Shown here one piece after another: positions 35,712 through 44,713 of a DNA stretch of 64,000 nt. Made by a program: the position numbers and the translations under genes. Location: contig NC_009355.1 of NCBI RefSeq assembly GCF_000092065.1, positions 434,001 to 498,000 on the forward strand. Reading direction: 5' to 3'. Within the stretch, counting starts at the first letter, position 1. Each line of letters opens with the position of its first letter. This stretch comes from Ostreococcus lucimarinus CCE9901. Taxonomy: Eukaryota; Chlorophyta; Mamiellophyceae; Mamiellales; Bathycoccaceae. The notes beneath the pieces were generated by a model that ran no database searches, was not told where the DNA came from, and saw nothing but the letters and a program-made list of their open reading frames with translations.

Positions 35712-38498
35712 TCACGAGTACGATTGCCAGTTGAATGCGATATCTAGTTCCCCACTTTTAGCGTTACCAACCTTGAACCTAGCTTCCATTGATCCACCGT
35801 GTTCTAAGATGGTGGCGATGGGTACTTCAAGGTTACCCATAAAGTTACTCTTTGTTCCGATCGGGAAGGTTGAATCGACGTCGAACAACTCGATTATGAC
35901 CTTGCTTTGTTCGCTCGCCGGGGAGAATTCGAATCTTGCATTGAACTCTGGATTGAGATTCTTGTAATGTACCTTGGAAGTGTACACGATGAAATCTTTT
36001 CCATCCTTGTTTTTCTTACGCGCGCTTTTGCGCGTCTCCTTATCCATCAAGGCGGAGCTTGAACTCATGCTCTCAACTGGAAGCTTGACTTTGACGTAGG
36101 GATCAGATAACCCGTTTGAGTCCATCACCTGCAGATTGATTCCGCGAATCACATGAACAGTCAACAACCCGAGCCCCGCAAAGAGCTCCTTTGCGGCAAC
36201 GCTACCAAATTGTATGAATTGAGTATTCAGCAATAGTCGCATCGGTGGCTTCTTCACGTTCCCAGCTACCTGCTCAGGGAAATCGAGCCACAATTCTTTT
36301 TCGGCGCCATCTTCCGTTGCGTCTTTGATTGTATCAATCCGCACCTCTGTCATCGCGAGTCGAGTTTCGTAGCTAAGCGGGTCTGAATCATAGTCGAGCA
36401 CGCTTACTTTCAGCGTGCGTAAGTCAACGTCATCGACCGGAATGTAAAAAGTCTCATTCCAAATTGGATCTTCGTTGTTCATCATGGTGGTAGTTTGCAC
36501 TTGTAACCCATGCTTTTTGACGAACATCTTCACATACGGATCTGTTTTCGAAAGTAGATCCGTTCTCGGAATGTTTTCAGCTCGCACCACAGTCGCCTTG
36601 AGAACCCCAGTGTTACGCAATTGCAACATGTGAGTATCGTACCACTTGAAGGGTTTGATTTCTCCGTCCGGCATGGTAATTGGATCGAAGTTGAAGCTCA
36701 AAGGTATGACTAGTCGTTCGGGCTGAATGAACATGTCACCAAGTAGGTCGGCAACGAATTCTTCCAACCATTTATCGACGACATTGTACAGCACATCCAA
36801 ACCACTAGGAAGCTCGCAATGAAATTCAACGATGGGTCGTTCTGTCATGGAAACTGTTAAACCACCGAGCGGACTTGGGAGTGGCACCAGCGGGTTGAGA
36901 GTGATTCTCAATTTCGTATAGATTTCGAGATCTTTGACCGCAATATTTATATCCGCTCCAATGTGCGTCTTTGCAGCGAGGACGATGTTCGATTTCCCAG
37001 CCCAAGCAAAATCTACGTCGATGCTCGTCGCCATTCCTTCAGCTTTCGTACCTACGTAGGTGAAGTTTCTGAAGACGAATGGGTTCTCACCAAAATCAAG
37101 TTCTTTAAACGTCAAACGCTTCAACATAGACGGTCTAGTCGCTTCCATGAGCGGATCAAGTATTTCTCGCAACATACCACTGACTGCTTTGTTGTAGAAC
37201 GGCCACACGGTAGTCAATAAATTGTTGAGCCAAGGAACGAGTTCGTCAGGGCGATACCTTGCCCACACCGGCGCTGCGTTCATGTACTGCATATCATTTG
37301 TACGCACGGCAGGTAAGCCCATAAGCTCAGTCATGCGTGCTGCATTCTTTTCAATTTCCAAGAAGGCCGATAACACTGCATCGATCTCTGCTCGAGATTG
37401 AAGACGCGTCTCGTGCTTCCTCACTACCAACCATCCACCTATGAAAGCGAAGAGAAAAGAGAAAACACCTCGGTTATTGCTCAACCAGTCGATGCTATAA
37501 ATAACCGTCACCTGCCACGTGAAGCAGATCGCACAGATGATCGCCGTGGCAATCTGCGACTGAACCAACGAAGCGCGCCAAAACATGCGCTCAATTTGTA
37601 TCTTTAAACTCAGCAGCACGTACACGATCAGAATGGTGGACGCAAACGCAAGCAATCTGCGAATATGCGATGCCGTCGAGGCGTCTGGCGAAAGCTTTCC
37701 GGAAAAGACGACGTTCGGCACATAAGTCATTGCGAGCATAGCCAACATTCCAATTTTACTCAAGTTCAATCCGGCCTCCTTGGCCGAAGACTTCAACATC
37801 TCCGGCGTCGGTCCGTTGAAAATCGGACCAGTTCCAGGAATATACGTCGAAAAGTCAGCTATATCGAACACGTTTCTCTCTCGCAGTACGTGGTCGCCTC
37901 GAGAAAGATCGCCGATGGCATATGCCTTTGGCTTTTGCACCGTATCTTCTTGCTTGATATCCGGTGGTGCGATCCATTCAGGACCTTCCCATTTCGGTAA
38001 CACGTTGGGAGCTAATTTAGGTTCATTTTCGTATCTCTTAAGTCGAGCGCTCAACTCCACAGCTTCTTCCGTCTTCGTAGCTTTATCGCGGATGTCCAGG
38101 CGCAGACGAGAGTCGTCATCGTTGTCGGCGAGAATCTTTCGCGTTTGATCGCTCAAGGATTCATTCCGACGCGGAGTGAACGTATCGATCCTTTGTATGT
38201 CTTCATCAATCATATCGTCCTCATTACCCGCCGCCAGCGCGCTTTTCTTCTTCTCCTTGAAATCCTTGCTCTTTGGCTTCTGAGTCTTCGACGCGGTCGA
38301 AGCGTGCTTGTCGTCATCGCTCCTCGGAAGGATGCCACTGATATCGCCGCTCATATTTCCACTGCTAGTTCTTAGCTCCTCCGAGGATTTCAAGCTCGCA
38401 GCTGACTCCAAACGTCGTCCATCGGCCGTCTTTCGTAATTGGAACTCCGTCTCCTCGGCCTCGGGAGCGTCGACGCTTTTCGAGCAACACGAACCCAT
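35712..38498 (-). CDS. Extended-synaptotagmin-like membrane-contact protein (SMP plus two C2 domains), N-terminally lipidated
   Basis: 928 residues. The N-terminus MGSCCSK is a strong N-myristoylation site with adjacent palmitoylatable cysteines. A charged, disordered linker (~20-215) follows, then about four hydrophobic segments (~245-365). Residues ~415-600 form an SMP-like lipid-transfer domain (WPFYNKAVSGMLREILDPLME near its start). C2A follows (about 625-750; LKATVVRAENIPRTDLLSKTDPYVK, then DPIWNETF) and C2B (about 785-915; LLTVHVIRGINLQVMDSNGLSDPYVK, then NLNPEFNARFEF), both with calcium-binding Asp residues. E-Syts tether ER to plasma membrane and shuttle lipids. Several TM segments plus a lipidated N-terminus are unlike standard E-Syts. 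Confidence 0.88.
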   Translation of the reverse strand: MGSCCSKSVDAPEAEETEFQLRKTADGRRLESAASLKSSEELRTSSGNMSGDISGILPRSDDDKHASTASKTQKPKSKDFKEKKKSALAAGNEDDMIDEDIQRIDTFTPRRNESLSDQTRKILADNDDDSRLRLDIRDKATKTEEAVELSARLKRYENEPKLAPNVLPKWEGPEWIAPPDIKQEDTVQKPKAYAIGDLSRGDHVLRERNVFDIADFSTYIPGTGPIFNGPTPEMLKSSAKEAGLNLSKIGMLAMLAMTYVPNVVFSGKLSPDASTASHIRRLLAFASTILIVYVLLSLKIQIERMFWRASLVQSQIATAIICAICFTWQVTVIYSIDWLSNNRGVFSFLFAFIGGWLVVRKHETRLQSRAEIDAVLSAFLEIEKNAARMTELMGLPAVRTNDMQYMNAAPVWARYRPDELVPWLNNLLTTVWPFYNKAVSGMLREILDPLMEATRPSMLKRLTFKELDFGENPFVFRNFTYVGTKAEGMATSIDVDFAWAGKSNIVLAAKTHIGADINIAVKDLEIYTKLRITLNPLVPLPSPLGGLTVSMTERPIVEFHCELPSGLDVLYNVVDKWLEEFVADLLGDMFIQPERLVIPLSFNFDPITMPDGEIKPFKWYDTHMLQLRNTGVLKATVVRAENIPRTDLLSKTDPYVKMFVKKHGLQVQTTTMMNNEDPIWNETFYIPVDDVDLRTLKVSVLDYDSDPLSYETRLAMTEVRIDTIKDATEDGAEKELWLDFPEQVAGNVKKPPMRLLLNTQFIQFGSVAAKELFAGLGLLTVHVIRGINLQVMDSNGLSDPYVKVKLPVESMSSSSALMDKETRKSARKKNKDGKDFIVYTSKVHYKNLNPEFNARFEFSPASEQSKVIIELFDVDSTFPIGTKSNFMGNLEVPIATILEHGGSMEARFKVGNAKSGELDIAFNWQSYS

Positions 38499-38824
38499 CG
38501 TTGCGACTGCGCGACGACGGGCGCGACTTGATGCTTAAATACTCGTGCCGGTGTGGAGAATCCGTGACCGCACGTGCGGGGAGCGCGTTAAAGTGAGGCT
38601 GGATCGAACGATTAATTAGCGCCGCTCCGATCGATCAACCGAGCGGGTTGAGCTGGGTAACAACAGAAGAGTACCTCGGAATGGGTGACGACGCGATGCC
38701 TGGAAGACTAGGCGAGATCGTAAAAGAAATAGATTTGAAGTGCATCATCGTCGCTATTCAATGAAAACGGGGTACTAAGGATTAAGAATAGTGCTATCGC
38801 CGATATGAAGCAGGTTGTTTCAAC
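38499..38824. other. Intergenic region between E-Syt-like gene and SRA1-like gene
   Basis: 326 bases between two minus-strand genes, holding the 5' end of the E-Syt-like transcript and the 3' end of the SRA1-like one. I see no ORF with homology, no tRNA cloverleaf and no strong repeat. Confidence 0.4.
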
Positions 38825-39658
38825 TCAACCGCCCGCGGCGAACCTGGCGAGTCTCTTGAGCGCCGGGAACCAATAGGAAACTTCTTCCCAGTGCTTCTGC
38901 GAGAGATGCAGCAAGATTGAGTTCACCGCGGGTGTGTTTCCGGACGCTAAACAGTCAGAGAGTGTCACCAGCGCCTCCACGACGGGCTCCGTGATGGTGT
39001 TCTCGTCGTCCGCGCCCGCCGCAGCTCCTGTGTTGTTCAAGAAGACGAACAACCCACCGATTTTGTTCGATATCCCTTCGAGTTCCTTCAATTTCATCGG
39101 CGGTGCGCCTTGCATGGCGAGCTGATACTTTTCTCGCAGCGTGTTCACGATTGATAAATTATTCTGTCTCACTCGAGAGACGTCGGTGTTTTCAATCGTA
39201 GCCGAAGCCGGCGGCTTCGGCCAACCCGGCGCTGGGCCAACCCACGCTCCACCGCTACAATATCTCTCTCTACCTCTCAACGACGTCACCGTCGACGCAC
39301 TCGGTGAAGGCGTAGACACAGGGACGCCACCAACGACGCGTTGCGGCGCCGCAGAGGGCGCAAACTGAGCCGGCGAAGGGTGTCCGACCAACGGCATCGC
39401 CAGCGTTCCCGTGTGCGCGATGGCGCCCGGGTTGAACACTGTTACGTTTGCCGGCGTCGGCGGCACCGCTTGAGGCGCGATTGACGCCGTGGGCGAAGGC
39501 ACGGCGGGCGGAACGAGCGCTGTCGGTGGTGCCAGAGGCGCCGTCGAAACCGACGCCGCGACGTCTTCTTCGCGCCATCCCTGCGTCGGGGGCGCACCAG
39601 GGACGAACCCGCCGCGTGCACCGAGCGAACTCAGCGGGGGTTGGCTGGTGAACCCCAT
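38825..39658 (-). CDS. SRA1/Sec31 C-terminal-domain protein
   Basis: 277 residues from the ATG at 39658 (the frame is open five codons further, starting with GTG). The N-terminal ~170 residues are Pro/Ala/Ser rich and disordered, like the linker of COPII Sec31. The last ~110 form the helical SRA1/Sec31 tail: VRQNNLSIVNTLREKY..., KELEGISNKIGGLFVFLNN, VEALVTLSDCLASGNTPAV and LLHLSQKHWEEVSYWFPALKRL. Sec31 normally also has N-terminal WD40 repeats. None are joined here, so this may be a stand-alone SRA1-like protein or the last exon of a longer gene. Confidence 0.65.
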   Translation of the reverse strand: MGFTSQPPLSSLGARGGFVPGAPPTQGWREEDVAASVSTAPLAPPTALVPPAVPSPTASIAPQAVPPTPANVTVFNPGAIAHTGTLAMPLVGHPSPAQFAPSAAPQRVVGGVPVSTPSPSASTVTSLRGRERYCSGGAWVGPAPGWPKPPASATIENTDVSRVRQNNLSIVNTLREKYQLAMQGAPPMKLKELEGISNKIGGLFVFLNNTGAAAGADDENTITEPVVEALVTLSDCLASGNTPAVNSILLHLSQKHWEEVSYWFPALKRLARFAAGG

Positions 39659-39860
39659 GAAGGGCGCAGGCACCGCGCAGTGTGGCTTAAGATGGTGATC
39701 GCTGGATGCTCGAGTGCGAGTGCGAGTGCGGACGACGCGAGACGTTTCAAAGAAGAGATGGAGACGCTATGTTTACTACTCGAACTCGGTCTACGGCTAT
39801 GCTGGAATACAATCTATTAAGCTATTTCTAATTTTCATGGTCGTTTGTCGCGTGTACGTT

Positions 39861-42800
39861 CTACACGAACGAGAAAACCATATCCACTTCGCCATGTACG
39901 AGGCGAATTTGACGTGACTTGACGAATTTCAAAGAGCACTCGACCACAGATTCGCCCGATCTTCCTAGATCGCTGTCGTTCAAAGGCGCTTCAGAGGGAA
40001 CGCATGGCATATAATGCGAAGTTCCTAACGGTAAAGCACCTCGAGTGAACGTGTGTCGCCATGAGGGAGTTAAATCCCAGATGTACACAAACGATAATTT
40101 GTCCAAATACGCCGCTACTTGATTCCCATCCGCATCGAACGACACTGCTTTCACAGAGAGCTCACCGGAATCGTACTCATCCATGGAAATCGATCGCATG
40201 TGGTCGACGAGTACGTTTGAAGAGTGTTTGACGCTGTTTTCGGGTGAGGTAAGGAGGCCGAGTGGATTCGACCAATTCGTCGCCAAGGCTTCACTCGTGG
40301 CTCTGTCAGTTAAATCTGTATGATTATCCTCCAAGGTTCGCCACTTCGTGGCAGTTTGTAAGTCGTATACGATCATGACAGTACCGTTTTTCACAGCTCC
40401 ATGTATGGCAGCCGTAAAACGCTGCGTCTCGCGATGGAAAGCCATCGATGAGGATTTACCAAGCTCAGTCAATAAAACGTTGACGCCTTGCAAGCAACTT
40501 TTCCTCAACGCTGAATTCGAGGGATTCAGCGCTAGCATCACGGTATCCATCAAGTAGGCAGCGTGAACTTGCAGCATTTTCACATTAGTCTGAGCGACGC
40601 GCATGAGCGCCATGAAGGCTAGCATGTGAGCCGGATGCTCTGGAGCCAGACTACGAAGACGGTTGTTCATGTGCGTAAAGAAGAACGGCGGGCTCGCTCC
40701 AGCGAAAGCCGAGAGCACGTCGCTCAGCGCTTCTCGGTTGATCATGGACTCAGTGGGATCGGTTGACATGCTCATAACTTTCGAAGAAAGCTCAAACACT
40801 TCTTCCAGGGCTTTGTTGGGATCGGCTAAACAGGACATCCAGTTTGAGTGCTTGATGCCTTCTGTCAATAAAGCAGCGGAGGTCAGGACGACCGTCTTAC
40901 TGGGGGATTTCAACCCCTCCAGAAGGGCGCGAGAGATCTTGATATTCCAGCTGTCGTGCACAGTCGTATTCGGTGTCAAGCAAGCCGTGCTTGAGATTAT
41001 TAAACCGAGTAAACCGTTCCCGAATTGGGAGTTGGGCGTCAAGCGATCCCATCTTGCGAATTGCTCGCACGTGAACAAATCATCCGGCGCTGCAAGCTCG
41101 AAAGACGGTGGTAAGGATTTCATAAGACAAGCGCACAGGAGTCTTTTCGAAGCTTGGCGCACGCACTCGACTTTGTCCATGCAATGCCACGCGTAAAAAA
41201 CTAAATCCGCGTCATCAACTACCCTATTCCTTGCCTCGACTGCTTCCATCACTTCGACGTACGGCGCCATGCTCACCGCCTCGCTCACTTGAACAATTCT
41301 GATGGCCGTGGCCGCCATAAAGAGACGGAGCTCGCGAGTTGTTGACGGCTTTTTCATACTGCGGACACCTGGTAAGTCAAAAGTTACCGAACCTTTCGCA
41401 CCGATGACACTCACGTCTGAGTATCTCGACTTGTTTGCGAAGAATTCATCAAATATGCTGGCGTCGAGGTTGCCTTCGGTTGATAGCACGAGCATTCCTA
41501 ACAGTAGGTGCAGCGCGCGTACTTCTTCGTCAACGAACGATCCGCTTATCACTGATGGCGATGATTTTATCGAATCGAGACTGATTCTTCGTTTAACACC
41601 GTGCGAAGGGAGACCATTCGATGCCGGGTCCAGTAACGCGTTGATGTCTGCGCTGATCGCGAACACGTTTGTTTGCACGCATCTCCACATCAATGGCTGA
41701 GGACGTCTCCTCGTGTACTTCCACTGACGCTGCGCCGGACCCAGCATGCCATGGAGCACGACGTGAAAAGACCCTTCCCGAAGATTGGCCATCATCGCTT
41801 GCACAGCGCCTCCCGTCAAGTGGCGCTCCAACACCCCCGTGAGAATGTCCCAAACGTGCAAGCTTCCGTCCTTACTCAGAACGGCTAGAACGCCTCGAGG
41901 TGCGTTCCATATCATTTCTTTGACTCCGAAACCGTTTCCAGGCATGATGAAATTAACGGCCCACGTGTCAGCGGACACTAGACCGAGCACTCCGTCATCG
42001 CCGATGGTGATGAACACGTTGTTCCAGCTCGCATCGCGAGCACTCATAGGTGCGGGGAGAAGCCACCGCACCGGACCTTGGTGGTGACGTAGCACGGCCA
42101 TATTTTTCGATGATGCGTAGTCCCATGCGCGAACTGTGCCATCCTTGCCACCCGATAATAAAAAGGATTCCTTCTTATCGCCAGTCCAGTCCAGCAAGGA
42201 AAGCACGGCGCCGTCGTGTCCGCGGAAACTCGTCGACGGTGCGCTGCTTCCGTACAATGGCTGGGAACATATGGTCCCATCAGAGTAGCCGTACACGTAC
42301 GATTCGGGGGCGTATCGTGCTCCTTTCGCGGGTGCACACGAAGTCACGACCACGTTCGAGGGAGAAGACTCCCATCTATCTGCCAAGGAAAACGAACCAG
42401 CCGGAGAAGACACGACGCAACAATCTTCACTGCCTTGCGCGCACACGCGTCCGATCGCGGTGTCGAGCTCGTGATGAAAAACGTCACGCTCGCGCACGTC
42501 ACCGATGTATTGCACGATCGGTTTAGCGATATTATTCCACCCAGTCAAATCGAACGCGCTCGCTTCTGGCGCCGACGGCGATTCGTCGTCGCCGCTCTCG
42601 GCGGGCGCTCCGACGCACGACCAGACGTGCGTCCGCCCATCTTCATCGCGCACACCGAGCGCCCCGCTCGAGTCCACGAAAATCTCCACCATTTTTTTCA
42701 ATTCTTGAGGTATCTCCAGCACCACGCCAACGTCGCTCAGTGGGTCGATGACTTCGCATCGCCGTCGCCGCGTCGCCTCCGCGACGACGACGACGGCGAC

Positions 42801-43268
42801 GCCGCCGACGCCGTTCGCGAATTCCACTTCTCTTTCGCACACCATCCCCACTCTTTCCCCACCGCTCGCGATGAATCGTTTATGTAAGCACTCCCCGCTT
42901 CGTCGATCCCACGCGCACACCCCTCCGCTCGCATCCACGCTCACCATCGCCCTTCGCGTCCTCGCGAACGCCTCGACGCCGTCGTCGTGTCCCGCGCACG
43001 CCTGTCTCGCCCCCAGCGCGTCGCCGTCGTCGTCGACCTCGAGCGCCCATCGCACGATCGCTCCGTCTCTCGCCCCCGTCCACGCCCACGTCCGCACGTT
43101 CGCGCGCGACGTCGTCGCGATCCCGTCGTCGTCGTCGTCCCGTTCGCCTTCGCCTTCGCCTTCGCCTTCGCCTTCGCGGTGCCGATTCGAGACGTCGTCG
43201 ACGACGAGCGCGGTGACGACGTGCGCGAACGGCGCGTCGGCGAACTGCGCGCACGCGCACGCGCGCAT
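39861..43268 (-). CDS. WDR7 / Rabconnectin-3-beta-like WD40 protein
   Basis: 1135 residues from the ATG at 43268. N-terminal WD40 repeats are visible (TWAWTGARDGAIVRW near 55-70, HDDGVEAFARTRRAMVSVDASGGVCAWD, FRGHDGAVLSLLDWTGDKKESFLLSGGKDGTVRAWDY, LHVWDI), then a long helical middle and a final WD-like segment (VSFDADGNQVAAYLDKLSFVYIWDLTPSW). This layout matches WDR7 and its plant homologue. WDR7 partners DMXL proteins to assemble and acidify V-ATPase on endomembranes. Residues ~30-45 are a GluGly repeat from a hexanucleotide tandem. The frame continues upstream with Arg-rich sequence that overlaps the divergent Ycf66 gene, so I reject it. Confidence 0.85.
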   Translation of the reverse strand: MRACACAQFADAPFAHVVTALVVDDVSNRHREGEGEGEGEGERDDDDDGIATTSRANVRTWAWTGARDGAIVRWALEVDDDGDALGARQACAGHDDGVEAFARTRRAMVSVDASGGVCAWDRRSGECLHKRFIASGGERVGMVCEREVEFANGVGGVAVVVVAEATRRRRCEVIDPLSDVGVVLEIPQELKKMVEIFVDSSGALGVRDEDGRTHVWSCVGAPAESGDDESPSAPEASAFDLTGWNNIAKPIVQYIGDVRERDVFHHELDTAIGRVCAQGSEDCCVVSSPAGSFSLADRWESSPSNVVVTSCAPAKGARYAPESYVYGYSDGTICSQPLYGSSAPSTSFRGHDGAVLSLLDWTGDKKESFLLSGGKDGTVRAWDYASSKNMAVLRHHQGPVRWLLPAPMSARDASWNNVFITIGDDGVLGLVSADTWAVNFIMPGNGFGVKEMIWNAPRGVLAVLSKDGSLHVWDILTGVLERHLTGGAVQAMMANLREGSFHVVLHGMLGPAQRQWKYTRRRPQPLMWRCVQTNVFAISADINALLDPASNGLPSHGVKRRISLDSIKSSPSVISGSFVDEEVRALHLLLGMLVLSTEGNLDASIFDEFFANKSRYSDVSVIGAKGSVTFDLPGVRSMKKPSTTRELRLFMAATAIRIVQVSEAVSMAPYVEVMEAVEARNRVVDDADLVFYAWHCMDKVECVRQASKRLLCACLMKSLPPSFELAAPDDLFTCEQFARWDRLTPNSQFGNGLLGLIISSTACLTPNTTVHDSWNIKISRALLEGLKSPSKTVVLTSAALLTEGIKHSNWMSCLADPNKALEEVFELSSKVMSMSTDPTESMINREALSDVLSAFAGASPPFFFTHMNNRLRSLAPEHPAHMLAFMALMRVAQTNVKMLQVHAAYLMDTVMLALNPSNSALRKSCLQGVNVLLTELGKSSSMAFHRETQRFTAAIHGAVKNGTVMIVYDLQTATKWRTLEDNHTDLTDRATSEALATNWSNPLGLLTSPENSVKHSSNVLVDHMRSISMDEYDSGELSVKAVSFDADGNQVAAYLDKLSFVYIWDLTPSWRHTFTRGALPLGTSHYMPCVPSEAPLNDSDLGRSGESVVECSLKFVKSRQIRLVHGEVDMVFSFV
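43143..43178 (-). repeat. Hexanucleotide tandem repeat in WDR7-like gene
   Basis: About six ttcgcc units in tandem (the last is imperfect), encoding alternating Glu and Gly near the N-terminus of the WDR7-like protein. It should be length-polymorphic between strains. Confidence 0.9.
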
Positions 43269-43430
43269 CGGTGCGACCGACCGACGCGACGCGACGATGC
43301 GTGACGACGACGCGCGACGCGCGCGAATCGACGCGAATCGAATCCACAATCCACGGGCGCGTCCCGTTCGTTCGTCGCGTTCGCCGCGCGCCGCATTCGA
43401 CGACGCGTGGAATCGCGACGGCGCGCGCGC

Positions 43431-43436
<6 letters not shown>

Positions 43437-43462
<26 letters not shown>

Positions 43463-44363
43463 GATGATGACGCGCGGAATCGCGACGCGTCGACCGCCGT
43501 CGCGCGCGAACGCGCTCGCCGCGCGCGCGTCGACGACGCTGCGAGGCGACCGCGCGGTCGGGCGGCGCGGGGGGACGCGCGAAGACGCGCGGCGATGGAC
43601 GCGCGGCGATGGACGCGCGCGACGAGGACGCGCGAGGACGCGAGCGATGCCCGCGGTGAAGGCGCTCGTGCAAGTCGATCTCGGGCCGTCCGTCGTCCTG
43701 GGATCGTCGCTCATGATTAGCGCGATTGCGCTGTACCAGGTGCGGGCGGCGAGGCCGGAGGTGTCGAGGGACAAGGACGTGTTCTTTAGCTCTATAGGAT
43801 TGCTGTGCGGGGGGATTTTGATCTTTCAGGGATGGCGATTGGATCCGTTGATGCTGTTCGGGCAATTACTCACGACTGCCACCGCGGTGGCGTTCGCGAC
43901 GGAGACGATTTCGCTCAGGCAAGAGTTGCTCGACGTCGAGGACGCGGGGGACTCGGGGACGCGCGGGCGACCGGGACGAGGGCAGCGAGGGCGACGATCG
44001 GGACGGGTTCGGTCGTTACCGCCGGTCAATGACCGCAATGTTGAGTCGAGGGTAGATTACGGCGCGCGCAGAGGGTATTCGCGCGAGAATGACGAGGAAT
44101 CAGAAGACGCGTTTTACGCCGCGACGGCGGCGAGCTACGGAAACCGTCGCGCCGCGAGGTCTTCAACCGGCGCGCGCCGCGGCGACGACGGCGATTTCTA
44201 CGACATCGACGCCGACGTAAGCGATAGTTTTGACGGCGAACAGTCCGATGACGACGCGAGTCCGTATCGCGATGGTTTCCGCGCCGCCGCGGGCGACGCG
44301 TCGTCGACGCCGCGGCCCTCGAGCGGCAAGAATTGGGAAAACGACGACTGGGATTTCGTGTAA
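43437..44363 (+). CDS. ycf66: Nucleus-encoded plastid protein Ycf66
   Basis: 308 residues if started at 43437, ATG followed by seven Thr codons. The mature part begins about MPAVKALVQVDLG (internal ATG at 43647). The Ycf66 core is unmistakable: SSLMISAIALYQVRAARPEVSRDKDVFFSSIGLLCGGILIFQGWRLDPLMLFGQ, with two membrane segments, then ETISLRQELL. After this comes a disordered, Arg then Asp/Ser-rich tail ending WENDDWDFV. Ycf66 is plastid-encoded in many algae and early land plants. Here the upstream ~70 Arg/Ala/Thr-rich residues look like the transit peptide needed after transfer to the nucleus, which is why I prefer 43437. The function is still unclear. Confidence 0.85.
43438..43464 (+). repeat. 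ACG trinucleotide tandem at Ycf66 start
   Basis: A perfect run of ACG units immediately after the likely start codon, encoding threonines at the beginning of the putative transit peptide. Confidence 0.8.
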
Positions 44364-44713
44364 ATTACCCGCGGGCGCGTCGACCGCACCTCATCATTTG
44401 TTGTTCACCTTAAATAATCAAGTTTTTCCTCGCGCGCGCGACCGCGACCGACGCCTTCGTGCGACCTCACCCAACCCTGGCGCAGACGCGCGTCGCGCGC
44501 GCGTCCGCGTCATTAGAGGGTCCAAGGTCCGTGTGTTTTTATTTATCACGCAAACACACCGACGCCGTGATCCAAGATCCCGCATTGAATATCACGCGAA
44601 CGCTATCTCTCGCACACCGATACTTTAGATCTCGTCATCCCGACGCCCGGGCGTCCGGATAGCGCACGCGAGCGTCGCGGCGTCAACGCGCGGCGCGCGA
44701 GCCATCGCGTGCG
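44364..44713. promoter_or_regulatory. Intergenic region upstream of the type-B response regulator
   Basis: 350 bases between Ycf66 and the response regulator, on the same strand. It holds a perfect 14-base palindrome (gacgcccgggcgtc, 44642-44655), 58 bases before the ATG, that could be a dimeric transcription-factor site. An AT-rich patch (tttttatttatc, about 44535-44546) could be part of the 3' end of Ycf66. I see no small-RNA fold. Confidence 0.35.

Noticed and set aside
42748-43774. Several overlapping ORFs around the WDR7/Ycf66 divergent promoter
   Set aside because: Simple-sequence (GC trinucleotide) artefacts readable in all frames; only WDR7 and Ycf66 show homology.
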